Notes under the pieces: generated by a model
The model's input: the letters and a program-made list of their open reading frames with translations, nothing else
Told to the model about the DNA's origin: nothing
The model's database searches: none
Assembly (NCBI GenBank): GCA_027563935.2
Contig: CM050454.1
Coordinates: forward strand, 22,255,501 to 22,319,500
Direction of reading: 5' to 3'
Length of the DNA: 64,000 nucleotides
Origin: Costus lasius
Taxonomy: Eukaryota; Streptophyta; Magnoliopsida; Zingiberales; Costaceae
In this document: one piece after another, positions 1 through 13,790 of the stretch
Numbering within the stretch: position 1 is the stretch's first letter
Layout: each line of letters opens with the position of its first letter
Made by a program: the position numbers and the translations under genes

Positions 1-771
1 TTTGGCTATCTTCGGATAGTCATCACAAGCTATTCTTAATAAAATTAATTAAAACTTGTTCTACATGGACTCTAATAAAATTTAGTATTATTTTTGCCTT
101 ATTAACATCACCTTTATTCATTTGGTCACAATGAAGCTAGGGTTGGCAAAAAGTAGGGCGAGGGTAGGTTTTGCTAAACCAGCCCTCACCTCACCTCCAC
201 AAATCCACCCCCAAATTCACTTTTCAAACCTAGACCTGGCAATTCGGGTCTGCATGTCATAAATGAGTCATAAATGCTATGACCCCTTACCCTATTAATG
301 TAACTCGAATACAACCCGTTTAATTAATTCGGTCAAAATGTCTAACTTGAAGGGCGGCAGTGGCTTGATGGCGAGGGGCGATTTGAGAGATAGGAAGGGA
401 GGGAGAGCGATGGCGGTTGGGAGAGGGCGGCAGCAACTCGACCACGAGGGGGGATCTGAGAGAGAGGAAGGGAGGGAGAGCGACGGCAGCTGGGAGGGGA
501 GCCAAGTGAGAGAGAGGAGGAAGAGGGAGAGAGAACGGTGGATGCTGGGAGGGGAAGTGAGCGAGAGAGGAGGGTAGAGTTAGGGTAATTGGTATATTAA
601 GGTTTATATATAATCAGGTCAAGTATGTCAATTCATTTATAACCCAATATGATTAGATTAATTTCATGCCATAAACGGGTTGATCTATTTATAACCTAAA
701 CATAATTATAATTGACCTGAACTCTCCTAATTTTATGTTGGGTCGATAAGTCGAGTCTATTCAAACCCGAC
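1..771. other. Non-coding flank with hAT-like end and GA-rich tract
   Basis: No gene is visible. From 231 the sequence opens with TAGACCTGGCAATTCGGGT, which resembles the terminal sequence of the complete hAT element at 28789-34493, and phrases such as ATAAACGGGTTGAT recur. This is probably a diverged non-autonomous hAT relative interrupted at 771 by the gypsy insertion; its other end is not found. Positions 340-590 are a purine-rich tract (GGGAGAG-type simple repeats) whose short reading frames look like low-complexity artefacts. Confidence 0.35.
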
Positions 772-1961
772 TGATGCGGGAGGACCCTCCACGGCAGCTC
801 CAGAACCAGAGAAACATGGTCCTTCTATGGACTTCCCTCCGGACAAGGTTCCACCTCCCTTAAAAAGTTTAAAGGGCCCGACGCAACTACGAGAAGGCCA
901 TCACAACGTTCAAGTCAGCCACCAGATCGGTACATGGGCGTCATCAGTCCATTATCAGCCCACATGGAGGTATTGCGGCTCATATGCTTGGCACCCCTGC
1001 CACCTGAAGACCCAGTCAACGATCATTACCACAACCAGTTGACCAACACGGCCCAAGAACAAGCTAGCACGGTGATGAATCAGCCCACCATTAGCAAATT
1101 CTACTGTTTCATCACTGTGTGCTCCAAGATGATTTGACGGCCCAGCTACAGCCTAGAAGGCCCAGTCCATGCGCCCAACTTCAGATTCCCCCATCTACTT
1201 TAATTGGTATTAGTTAGTTAATGCTTATATCAGCAACATCTTGACTGCTTTTAGTTAGTTAGAGTAGGTAGTCATGCTTGTGGTGTGTTATTCCCAAGTC
1301 ATGTTTGTGGTGTGATGTTCCTTAGTCATGCTTGTGGTGTGATATTCTCTCCCTTACTCTATAAAAGGGAGCTGGAGTTTAGCTTGTTCCTTAGCTTTCT
1401 TGTGTGATAGGAGCTCACTTCAGATAGGTTAGAGTGTGGAGCAAGGTGTGTGATCCTTGGCTCGGTCTCGATTCCTCGCCTACCGATTGTAATCATCTTT
1501 TGTTTCAAAGAAGTAAATCGCACCGCCGGTACGTCAGGTTCGCCTATTTTCGGATTTTTGTTGTGTTGTTCTTGCTTGATTTCCTTACCTATGGCCATCC
1601 GTACGCTGGAGACGTGGAACGTTCCTTGGCTTTGGTGTGATTGCAGGTTCATAGGTACGCGAGCTGAGTCACCGCTAAGTCCGCTACCCTTGTTAATATA
1701 TTGTGCTTAAATCACTCGCTAAGAGAGGTTAGTGAGTTTCATTTACGTAGTTGGGTGTCGTTGGTTTCTTCGTCGTCCATGTTGCCCCGAAATTTATTCA
1801 TCGCCGTCTTTCGCATTGTTTCTCTCTAGTTTTCTCATTGCTCATTTTCTGACATGCTTTTACTTTCCTTGTCTCAAGACCCTCTCACGTTTTTCGATCA
1901 TCGTCTCATAAACCCCTAGAGTACGGAGCTAAGGACCAACCCACCTATAGTAGCTGCATCA
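772..1961 (+). repeat. 5' LTR of gypsy element
   Basis: 1190 bp, starting TGATGC and ending GCATCA (6-bp perfect terminal inverted repeat). It matches 6856-7999 along its length with many substitutions and small indels; this copy is 46 bp longer. A 27-bp motif containing AGTCATGCTTGTGGTGTG is repeated about three times between 1269 and 1345, just upstream of the TATA box. Confidence 0.93.
1360..1367 (+). promoter_or_regulatory. TATA box of the LTR promoter
   Basis: TATAAAAG lies in the 5' LTR after a CT-rich stretch, in the place expected for the U3 promoter. The equivalent site in the 3' LTR (7399-7406) reads TATAGAAG, a mutated form. Confidence 0.6.
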
Positions 1962-1965
1962 AATT

Positions 1966-1977
1966 TGGTATCAGAGG
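1966..1977 (+). other. Primer-binding site (initiator tRNA-Met)
   Basis: TGGTATCAGAG begins five bases inside the left LTR. This is the usual plant gypsy primer site, complementary to the 3' end of initiator tRNA-Met. Confidence 0.85.
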
Positions 1978-2182
1978 TGAGTTTTTTGTATTTTCGTTCA
2001 TATCCTTTTTGTGCATGGTGACTATGAGGTCACAAACCATGTCCCAGTTCCCTAATTCTCAAGAGTCCATCCTACCCACGGAAGGGTCTAAGGACTAGGT
2101 CGATTCGAATGATGCCCTATCATCGCGAGTAGACAAAATGGAGGACTTTTATCAACAACTTAGCTGACTGCTCACGCAGTCC

Positions 2183-3286
2183 ATGGATCAACTCATGATG
2201 TCTCTCAAGGGCGTGAGTGATCACCTCGAGTCTTTAGAGCGTAGGATCCGAGTTCCGACTAACCCCTCCCCGCCAACCTACCGGGCTCCAACTAGGGAGC
2301 TACCCTCTTTAACCCAACCCGTTAGGCGTAGGCCCTATGAGAAAGAATCGATTTCCGATGATGAACTGTTTGATGAGGATGATGTGTGGGCCATACAAGG
2401 GCCCCAAAACCAACCCCGTTATGGTCGAAATCGGATGGACGATGATTTTTGTTGCATTGTGCGTACTTCACCGGCACCCTTTGACAGTAGCCTCGACCCC
2501 ACGAGGTTCCTTGATTAGGCCGCGTCGATCGACAATTACTTTGAGTGGTGTGCCATGCCCCAACACCTGCGCATCAACTTTACGCGCCTCCTACTAGAGG
2601 GTCCAACCCGTCTGTATTGGGCAAATCTAGAACAACTAGAGCAGCAAGTCCTCCCACCCATTACATAGTGGGATGAAATAAAGTACCGCCTCCGTGAGCG
2701 ATATGTTCCCCCCTCCTATAGGCAATGCCTCTTTGACCAATACAGTAGCATATTTCAGGGATCCGGTACCGTAGCTGAATATAGGCTAGCCTTTGACACA
2801 TTAGCACTTAGGTGCTACTTGCGAGAGGACCCCGAGTTTACCCAATCTAGATTCAAGAACGGACTCCAATCAGAGATCCGAATAGCCCTACCTGCCTATA
2901 ACTCGGAAAGTTTGGACCAGAGATTCCAGCGAGCTCTAGACATCGAGCAAAACTTGCGTGTTGCTGCTAGGCGCAGCGAGTTGATACCTTCTAGATGACC
3001 CTCAGCTGTCAGTCCCCCACTTATTCATCCTAGAGCCGAGCGCGCGGAGCCGCAATACGCGCCAGTTGTCCGCAAGGCATGCTCAGAGCCCCATCATGCT
3101 CCAACTATTCATGAGCCCCCTAGGCGTCCTACACCCTATGCCTCTCCTCCTCGCCTTTCGTGGCAGGAGAACGGCAAGGCCCCAGCTCATGGGTCCTCGA
3201 ATCGCGTGAATTGTTTCAACTGTCTCCAACCCGGCCATTATTCAAAGCATTGTCCCAAGCATCCCGCCCATGTTGACAATAGTTAG
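2183..3286 (+). pseudogene. gag: gypsy gag (capsid and zinc knuckle), with stops
   Basis: One reading frame runs from a coiled N-terminal segment through a retrotransposon gag domain (around 2520-2990, including LEGPTRLYWAN and FDTLALRCYLREDPEF) to a CCHC zinc knuckle CFNCLQPGHYSKHC at about 3208-3250. In-frame stops occur after FLD (2516-2518), after VLPPIT (about 2667) and after ELIPSR (about 2998). Gag packages the element RNA in the particle. The zinc knuckle has intact C-x2-C-x4-H-x4-C spacing. Confidence 0.85.
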
Positions 3287-3481
3287 CCCCGGTTGGGTTC
3301 TATGACCCGTGAGTGCACTGAGTGTGACATTGAGCCTGAGTGCTATACTAGTGAAGATGAGTCGGGTTAGCCCACACTTGCAGTTGTCCGGTGCACTCTA
3401 GTGCAAACCCCTCTCTCCGAGGATTGGAGGTGAACCAGTATTTTCACGATTTACATCAAATGTAATGGGCATTCATGTAAG

Positions 3482-5620
3482 ATCGTAAGATCGTTATTGA
3501 TGGGGGTAGTAACCTGAACGTGGTGTCATGCACCGCAATCACTCGGTTCAACCTTGCACTTGCACCGCAATCACTCGGTGTCACGCACCGCAATCACATC
3601 GAGCCTACTAGTCACCCACCGTTGTCAGGTTCCCATTAGTTTTATCGACTATAGGGCGAAAGTTTGGTATGACGTGGAAACTATGTGAACGTGGTGTCAT
3701 GCACCGCAATCACTCGGTTCAACCTTGCACTTGCACCGCAATCACTCGGTGTCACGCACCGCAATCACATCGAGCCTACTAGTCACCCACCGTTGTCAGG
3801 TTCCCATTAGTTTTATCGACTATAGGGCGAAAGTTTGGTATGACGTGGAAACTATGGATGTTGCCCACGTGTTGTTGGGTCGCCTTTGGCTATATGACTG
3901 TGACGTAGTTCACTATGGCCGGTCGAACACTTATGTCTTTGACCACAATGACCAGAAAATCCGGCTCAACCCAACCTCGCCCAAAGAGTTGCGTGCGTCA
4001 ACATCTAAGGGCTTGTGCCCTCGAAACCTGCTGCAGTTGTGTCCTTAATGTGCACCCAGCGCTGAACCGCAAAACTAGTGAGACCAAGGTGGTCTATACC
4101 CTGATGTTGCATGAGGTGGTGGACCCGCCGCCCCAGGCAGAGATGGACCCTCTAGCCGACATCGCACCTCTCTTGTCTGAGTTTAGCGACATCTTACCCG
4201 AGGATCTGCATCATGAACTCCCCCGGAGAGAGATCCAACACGCAATAGACTTGGTGCCGGGAGCCCCTCTCCTAATCTTGCCCCACCATAGACTCAACCC
4301 CACTGAACACGCCGAGTTGCAACGTTAAGTAGATGAACTCCTCACCAAGGAGTACATCCGCGAGAGCCTTAGCCCATGCGTTGTCCCTGCCCTACTCACG
4401 TCCAAGAATGATGGATCTTGGCGCATGTGCATAGATAGTCGAGCCATTAACAGGATCACCGTCAAGTACCGGTTTCCCATACCCCGTCTTGATGACATGC
4501 TCGATTTAGTTTCTGGTTTATCATGGTTTACCAAGTTGGACCTATGGAGCGGATAACACTAGGTTCACATCCGCGAGGGTGACGAATGGAAGACTGCAAT
4601 CAAGACCAAGGATGGTCTGTACGAGTGGTTAGTCATGCCCTTTGGCTTGACGAACGTCCCCCTCCACATTCATGAGATTGATGAATTAGGTCCTCAAGCC
4701 CTACATGGGCAAATTCCTGATCGTCTACTTTGACGACATCCTGATCTTCAACTGCACCCAAGAGGAGCATTTAGAGCATCTTCACTCTACCTTTGAGATT
4801 CTCCGGAAGGAGTGCCTCTTCTTTAACACGAAGAAGTGCACCTTCATGGCCACCCAAGTCCACTTTCTGGGGTACTTAGTGTCTGACCAGGGTCTCTCTA
4901 TTGACCCCGCCTAGATTGATGCCAACCGGCATTGGCCTGAGCCTCGCACTATTTTTGAGGTTTGCAGTTTCTTAGGTCTTGCTGGATTCTACTATCGATT
5001 CATCCGTGGGTTAAGCATCATTGCTACCTCATTAACCTAGCGTCTGTCAAAAGATGACTTTGAGTGAACACTAGCCACTCAACGTGCCTTTGAAGCACTT
5101 AATGACGCCCTTACTATAACCCCTGTTCTTCGACTTCCAAACTTTTCTGAAGTCTTTGAAGTCGCATGCGATGCCTCTGGTACAAGGATCGGAGGAACTC
5201 TGAGCCAAGAAGGCCGTCTGGTTACCTTCTTTAGCAAAAAACTAAATGCTGTTCAGATGTGGTACTCCATATACAACAAGGAATTCTATGGTACTCCATA
5301 TACAACAAGGAATTCTATGTCATTGTCCAATCGTTAAGGCGGTGGAGGCATTATTTACTCCACTGTGAGTTCATCCTATATAGTGACCACCAGGCCTTGT
5401 CCTTGTTGAGCGCCCAAAAGAAGTTGGGTGCCCGGCATGCCAAGTGGGTGGAGTACTTACAACAGTACACTTTTGTGATTAATCATAAGGCAGGTAAGGA
5501 GAACATAGTAGTGGATGCCCTGAGCCGAGTAAGGACCTTTTTGTGTGTTATGCGTACCCGTGTCAATAAATTTGCCTATGTTAAGGATGAGTACCCTAGC
5601 TGCCCAGATTTTGGTGTCAT
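3482..5620 (+). pseudogene. pol: gypsy protease, reverse transcriptase and RNase H, broken
   Basis: The protease motif is IDGGSNLNVVS (about 3494-3526). The reverse transcriptase follows from about 4270, with [11 protein letters not shown], the catalytic box YFDDILIF (about 4726-4750) and FLGYLVSDQGLSIDP. RNase H follows with EVACDASGTRIGG (about 5158) and DALSRV (about 5515). Stops fall after AELQR, in the DLWSG segment, after SIDPA and elsewhere. Two internal duplications add to the damage: a 171-bp unit repeated at 3515 and 3686 in the protease region, and a 29-bp unit repeated at 5260-5317 in RNase H. The second is not a multiple of three and shifts the frame. Confidence 0.88.
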
Positions 5621-6830
5621 CTATACTCGCATAAGTGAGTCTGAGGATGTCGACTCACCTTACCAATTGTGTGAGGGTTACTTATTCTTTGGGAACCAAT
5701 TGTGTATTCCCCGGTCCTCCCTTCATGACTACTTTCTGTTAGAGTTACACGTGGGTGGTGTTGCCGGCCACCATGGATGTGACAAGACATTTGAGATGGC
5801 CGAGGAGCGCCTGTATTGGAGGGCCCTCCTTGCGCAAAGATGTGGAGCACATTGTCCGCCACTATGACACTTGCCAAATGGCTAAGCCTCAACCCCCGAA
5901 CACGGGTCTGTACACCCCACTATCTATTTTTGAGGGTCCATGGAGGGACCTCAGCATGGACTTCGTCCTGGGGTTACCCTGTACTACATCTCAATTCGAT
6001 TCTATCTATATCGTAATGGACCGGTTCTCCAAGATGGCTCATTTCATCCCCTGTTCTACGACAGCGGATGCGTCCCATGTAGCCCATCTGTTCGTTAGGG
6101 AGGTAGTTCGCCTCCAAGGCCTCCCACTATCTATAGTGTCCGATCGCGACACCTACTTTGTGAGCCACTTTTGGCGATCACTGTGGGCACTATTAGGGAC
6201 CACCCTTAAGTTTTCTACGGCCTATCACCCCCAAACCGATAGCCAAACTGAGGTCGTTAACCGGAGTTTGGGTAACTTGCTCCGATGTCTCGTTGGTGTT
6301 CACCCTATGGGTTGGGACACTGTGCTCCCTGTTGCCGAATTCGCGTATAATAGTGCAGTCAATCGGTTTACCAGTCTAAGTCCCTTTCAAGTGGTCCTTG
6401 GATAGCAACCACAAAAACCTATTGACTTGCATGACCTTCCCTTAGAGTCACATCTTTATGAGCATGCATTTTCCTTTGCCAGTCATATCACGAGTTTGCA
6501 TGAGGAAGTTCAGCATTAGATCTTTTTGGGCAACACTCGGAATGCTTTGAAGGCCAATGAGCACCGTAAGCCACTGCACTTTAGTGTAGATAATCTTGTG
6601 AGGGTGCGCATCCACCCCGAGTGAGTGGCAAATCGAGCGCATTTTAAGCTACAAGCACGGTACATGGGGCCTATGCAGTACTACAATGGGTAGGCTCCAA
6701 CGCCTATGTCCTCGATCTACCGGAAAGCATGGGGATCCACCCCATATTCAACGTCGCGGACCTTCTTCCCTACCACGACCCGTTGGAGGAGCACCTTGCC
6801 ATCGATGAGCATCCCCTTAGTTCTCCGGAG
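5620..6830 (+). pseudogene. pol: gypsy integrase, mostly readable, with lesions
   Basis: Zinc-binding region: the histidines lie in ELHVGGVAGHHGCDK, and the cysteine pair is reduced to HYDTC, so the first Cys has become Tyr. Core: MDFVLGLP (first Asp), VSDRDTYFVSHFW (second Asp) and AYHPQTDSQTEVVNRSL (Glu), so the D-D-E residues are present over about 5955-6270. A frame change separates the zinc region (frame ending near 5867) from the core (frame 5755-6405). A stop follows FQVVLG (6403-6405). The tail reads on to [16 protein letters not shown] near 6735-6782, ending just before the polypurine tract. Confidence 0.88.
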
Positions 6831-6841
6831 GAGAACTCTTT

Positions 6842-6855
6842 AAACCAGGGGGGAT
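6842..6855 (+). other. Polypurine tract
   Basis: AAACCAGGGGGGAT lies directly before the 3' LTR, the position and composition expected for the plus-strand primer of reverse transcription. Confidence 0.8.
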
Positions 6856-7999
6856 TGATGCAGGAGGACCCTCCACGGCAGCTCCAGAACCAGAGAAACA
6901 TGATCATTTTGTGGACTTCCCTCCAGACAAAGTTCTATCTCCCTTAAAAAGTTCAAAGGGGCCCGACGCAACAACGATAAGGCAATATTAACGTTCAAGT
7001 CAACCGCCAGATTGGTATTGCGGCCTATGTGCTTGGTACCCCGGCTACCTTAAGACCCAGTTAATGATTGTTACCACAACCAGTTGACCAACATGGCCCG
7101 AAAACAAACTAGCACGGTGATGAATCAGCCCACCATTAGCAAATTCTGTTGTTTCATCGCTGCGTGCTCCGAGATGGTTTGACGGCGCAACGCATGCGCC
7201 CAGCTTTAGATTTTTTTTATCTACTTTAGTTGGTAGTAGTTAGTTAATGCTTACATTATATGCTTATATCAGTAGCATCTTGACTACTTTTACTGAGTTA
7301 GAGTAGGTAGTCATGCTTGTGATGTGTTATTCTCTAGTCATGCTTGTGGTGTGATATTCCCTAGTCATGCTTGTGGTGTGATATTCTCTCCCTTACTCTA
7401 TAGAAGGGAGTTGGAGTTTAGCTTGTTCCTTAGCTTTCTTGTGTGATAGGAGCTCACTTCGGAGAGGTTAGAGTGTGGAGCAAGGTGTGTGATCCTTGGC
7501 TCGGTTCGATTCCTTGCCTACCGATTGTAATCATATTTTATTTCAAAGAAGTAAATCGCACCGCCGGTGCCTTAGGTTCACCTGTTTTCAGATTTTCGTT
7601 GTGTTGTTCTTGCTTGATTTCCTTACCCACGGGCATCCGTATGCCGGAGACGTGGAACGTTCTTTAGCTTTGGTGTGATCGCAAGTTCATTGGCACACGA
7701 GCTGAGTCGCCGCTAAGTCCGCTGCCCTTGTTATTATACCATGCTTAAATTACTCGCTAAGAGAGGTTAGTGAGTTTCATTTACGTAGTTGGGTGTCGTT
7801 GGTTTCTTTGTCATCCGTGTTGCCCCGAAATGTATTTATCGCCGTCTTTCGCATTGTTTCTCGCTAGTTTTCTCGTTGCTCATTTTCCGACACGCTTTTA
7901 CTTCCCTCGTCTCAAGACCCTCTCATGTTTTCCGATTATCATCTTATAAACCCCTAGAGTATGGAGCTAAGGACTAACCCACCTATAGTAGCTGCATCA
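6856..7999 (+). repeat. 3' LTR of gypsy element
   Basis: 1144 bp, TGATGC to GCATCA, pairing with 772-1961. Substitutions and several short deletions separate the two, so the insertion is not recent. The TATA box has decayed to TATAGAAG. Confidence 0.93.
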
Positions 8000-8257
8000 C
8001 CTACTCATTGGGAGATCAGTACCCATAGGGATACTTGACCCAAACAACCTATTTTTAAATTTAAAATAAAAAGAGAATTAAAAAATGTACTTAACTAAAC
8101 TAAAATAATTATATAAGATGAAAATGAGAAGAATGTGATTTATGGTTGTATCATAATAAAAAAGTAACAAAATATATATTAAGGTGGGTTTAAGTTTGGG
8201 TTCAAGGCAGGTTTCATAATTCTCATACCTGACCCCAACTTTGCCCTACACAACTTA

Positions 8258-8995
8258 AGCCAGTTTGGCATGCGCTGCTTCCAGCGACGTGGCGACGGGC
8301 AGCCACTTTTGATTTTTTTAATTCGCTTGGATGCCAACTTCATAGGTGTAATAGTAGTATTTCTTCACTGTTCAAGAAAGCTGCCAAATGTTCAAGAAAG
8401 CTGCCAAATCCAGCTTTCACCGTTGCCAAGCTACTGTACCAGTACGCTACAGTGTTCTATATTTAGAATACTACCGATTTCTCTCCCCTGGTACTTAAAA
8501 TATATAATATTATTTAATTTAATATATATTAATGTTAATTAATTTTTTTAAATATAAAATTGATAATTAAATTTTATAATATAAAATAATTATAAATTAA
8601 TAATTTTTTTTTCTCTCCCCTCACACTTAAAATATATAATATTATTTAATTTAATTTATATTAATGTCAATTAATTTTTGTTAAATATAAAATTAATAAT
8701 TAAATTTTATAATATAAAATAATTATAAATTAAATTTCATAATTTAAATATATTTAATTAATTTATTATTTAATTAATTATTTTATTTTATTATAAAAAT
8801 ATATAATTTTAATTTTAATATATTTTATTAAAATAATATTTATTTATTTATTAACAACACTAATAACTCAATAAATCTACAAAATAATTTTAATAATAGT
8901 TGCTAGACGGCACAGTTAGAATCACTAAACACCTTTAATAGCATGTGCTACATTGACAGCGCAGCTACGGCAGCACAGCAGAACCAAACTAGCCC
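8258..8995. mobile_element. MITE-like element with TTA flanks
   Basis: The left end AGCCAGTTTGGCATGCGCTGC and the inverse of the right end (GGGCTAGTTTGGTTCTGCTG) are imperfect inverted repeats. Both ends are flanked by TTA (8255-8257 and 8996-8998), as in PIF/Harbinger (Tourist-like) elements. No transposase is present. The AT-rich interior holds a tandem duplication of about 131 bp: TCTCCCC followed by ACTTAAAATATATAATAT starts near 8482 and again near 8613. Confidence 0.55.
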
Positions 8996-9241
8996 TTAGT
9001 TTTTACCCAAAACTAAGTTAAATTGGGTTTTTCTATCAAAACTCAGTTTTAAGTAGCAAAATAACTAGTTCACCAGACAAAATACAGTTGAAGAGTGACA
9101 AAAATGATTAACTTTGTAATCTTTTCACTTAGCATAAAGCATAACTGCAAATGTTTTCATAGCCATGATATTTGTTTTTTTGTTCTGTTTGTTTAAGCAT
9201 TATATATTTCAACTTAAAATCTTTGCAAATTGCAATGACAG

Positions 9242-11559
<2,318 letters not shown>

Positions 11560-11560
<1 letters not shown>

Positions 11561-12660
11561 AAGAACAATCTGACAAAATAGAAATTATCTAGTCATTAAG
11601 AAATTAAGGGGATTACACCCCCTGTCCCAAAAGAGTTTTTACGCTATCATGGTGAAAGAGTTACAATAAGTTATCATTTCAGAAAAATCAGAATTCAAAG
11701 GAGAAAGAAACTATGTTACTGTGCACAAGGCTGTGAAAAATTTCACATCCCGTAATTTACACTGTGAATAGTAGCTGCGATGATGTTTCTAGTGATTCCT
11801 CCTCCTATCGAAATCCTTTCACTCTGAAACTTTCTGTGCTCCTTCTCCTTCCTCAAGCGTATCTTCCTTAAAAATTTCGTCGCTGATGATGGTCTGTACG
11901 TCTCTCGGTTGAAAACCCTAAGGCGGCGATGATCTCCTCGATTTCTCTCTCTATTGTGTATCAAAATTGGGCCTCTTGTTCTGAAATCTTCTCCTCTTCT
12001 TATAGATCACTCCCATTCTTTCGGATTTTGAAATCGTGGTCTAAATCTCTTGAAATCGTCTTCGCAAATCTTGGTGAACAGTAACAACGGAAGACTCAGG
12101 AAAACGCGGCTACTTGGGTTAGAATTACGACCCGTGAAAAATATTACGGTAGTGTCGTAATGTCTTCTATGCAGAATCTTGCAACAATTACGGGTTGCAA
12201 AAATAACCGCAATAGTGCCGTGATTTATCCTTTATGATTCAAATTCATCTTGATGAAATTACGGCTGTGATGAAAATTACAGTAGTGCCGTTATCTCCTT
12301 GTGACAAAAATCTCCAGAAATTACAGTAGAGGAAAATAATCAAAGCAGGGCCGTAGTTTATTCTGTAAGTTCTATAAAACCACGACCATAATGAAAATTA
12401 TGGCAGATTTGCCGAAAACTCTTATTAGCTTAAAATTTGACATGTAATCCCCTCTTGATAATAAGAATTCGTCTATGCACTCAGATTGCCTGAAAATCCA
12501 TCAAAATGAAGTCTTTTTGCCTGAAATTGATCAAAAATCAGAAAAGGTGTAGATTCCAAAATATTTGACAAATAAGACATAAAAACAAGCAATAGAGCAT
12601 GATATGACTCAAAAAGGCTAATTAATCAACATAAAATATACTATAAATTTTTGAGTCATC
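11560..12660 (-). repeat. LTR/leader relic with ACGGC/GCCGT motifs, minus orientation
   Basis: Read on the minus strand this matches 18600-19000 in the opposite orientation. Both share an ACTCTTTTGGGACA-like phrase followed by TTAATGACTAGATAA (around 11590-11640 here; 18810-18850 there). Both have a preceding zone crowded with ATTACGG and CCGTAAT half-palindromes (12110-12420 here). No coding domain is seen. It is most simply a second, inverted copy of the same gypsy-type LTR/leader family. Confidence 0.6.
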
Positions 12661-13790
12661 AGCGCACCATCTAAAAATAATAAAATCATTTTTTATTAAT
12701 AAACAAGCCTCGTTCCCCCACCTCTAAATGGGGGGCTAATGGCTAATTAAAACCACTAATATACTTGTGACCGCAACCCAACCACACCCCAACCCGGTGA
12801 GGCGAGGCACGCATGCGTGTGTCTGTGTTTGGATCAATTTGGATTAAACAATTGAATGCCCTTGAAAATCTCTAATGGGCTAAGGTGGCTCAACTCAATT
12901 TAAACCCAACTTTTCTTTCCATATCCTTATATGTGGGACTACTAAAATACTTTAGGTTTTTCCCTTAAGAAACCTCAACAATCCCCCTACAAAAACTCAA
13001 AAGTCTATTAAAATTAATTTAAGAAAAAAAAATGTCGCTCGACTTTTACATCACACAATTAGGGAAGAGCAATGCTCAATATACTTAATACACAGAACTT
13101 CATTAGAAGGGATGAAGTGAACTAGGTTTTGAACTATAACCCTTTTGGCTTAGTTTTGAACGATGCATACATGATACAGCTAACTGTGATACATGGTTGA
13201 GAATTTTTTGTCATACATGAGTATCTTGTATTTGTGTGAGTTTGCTAAAAGTGTCAAGTTTCTAGTCCGCAGTCATATATGAAAACTCATATATAAGAAA
13301 TCCCCTACGAGGAAGTGTGTAGAGTCACTTGTTAGGATATACCTTCAGGTTGTTTTAGAGCCATAAACTCTTCCTCACTCTACATAAAAGTAATAAAGCA
13401 CCTTAGGAATGGGATATTGGAGAATTTAAATATAACTCCAATAAACACAATAGTATTTTTTTTTATAAAATTGATATTGTACTCCTTGGCCAACTAATTA
13501 GTTTGTTATTACCCATTGAATCTCTTTCTATGGTCTATCAATCACGAAGGTTGGGTTGCTACTCTGGGAGGCCCCATTATGGATTAATCCCCATTTATTT
13601 AGATGCAGCCATCACTTTGGTTTGGATCAAATCTTTTGTGAGGCAATTTGTAATATTCTTACCTATTTTGACATATGACAAAGAAACAATATTATGAATA
13701 GAAAACCATATGATAGTTTTATGCCTTTTTTTTAATTTGTCTACTCAATTTGGTATTTACAAGTTTTTTTTACATAAATCATTTGTAGCT
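12661..13790 (-). other. Probable 3' untranslated/LTR part of the minus-strand copia relic
   Basis: The sequence lies downstream of the RNase H end of the copia relic at 13791-15741. It includes a C-terminal pol-like stretch (13540-13700, minus) with many stops, then AT-rich DNA. No second LTR was found, so the boundary is not fixed. Confidence 0.4.

Larger units (their letters stand above)
772..7999 (+). mobile_element. Ty3/gypsy LTR retrotransposon, full structure, inactive
   Basis: The element has two LTRs that both begin TGATGC and end GCATCA, a primer-binding site just inside the left LTR, a polypurine tract just before the right LTR, and an internal region in the order gag, protease, reverse transcriptase, RNase H, integrase, which is the Ty3/gypsy order. 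The flanks are CCGAC (767-771) and CCTAC (8000-8004), a probable 5-bp target duplication with one mismatch. Stops interrupt gag, RT, RNase H and integrase, so it cannot move by itself. The integrase tail ends in a [14 protein letters not shown] stretch (GPY-type module) and [10 protein letters not shown], which suggests a chromovirus-like lineage, but no chromodomain is clear. Confidence 0.93.

Noticed and set aside
8000..8257. Right half of the element seen at 140-240
   Set aside because: Both contain GGGTTTGGG-type wording, but no convincing inverted ends or target duplication join them.
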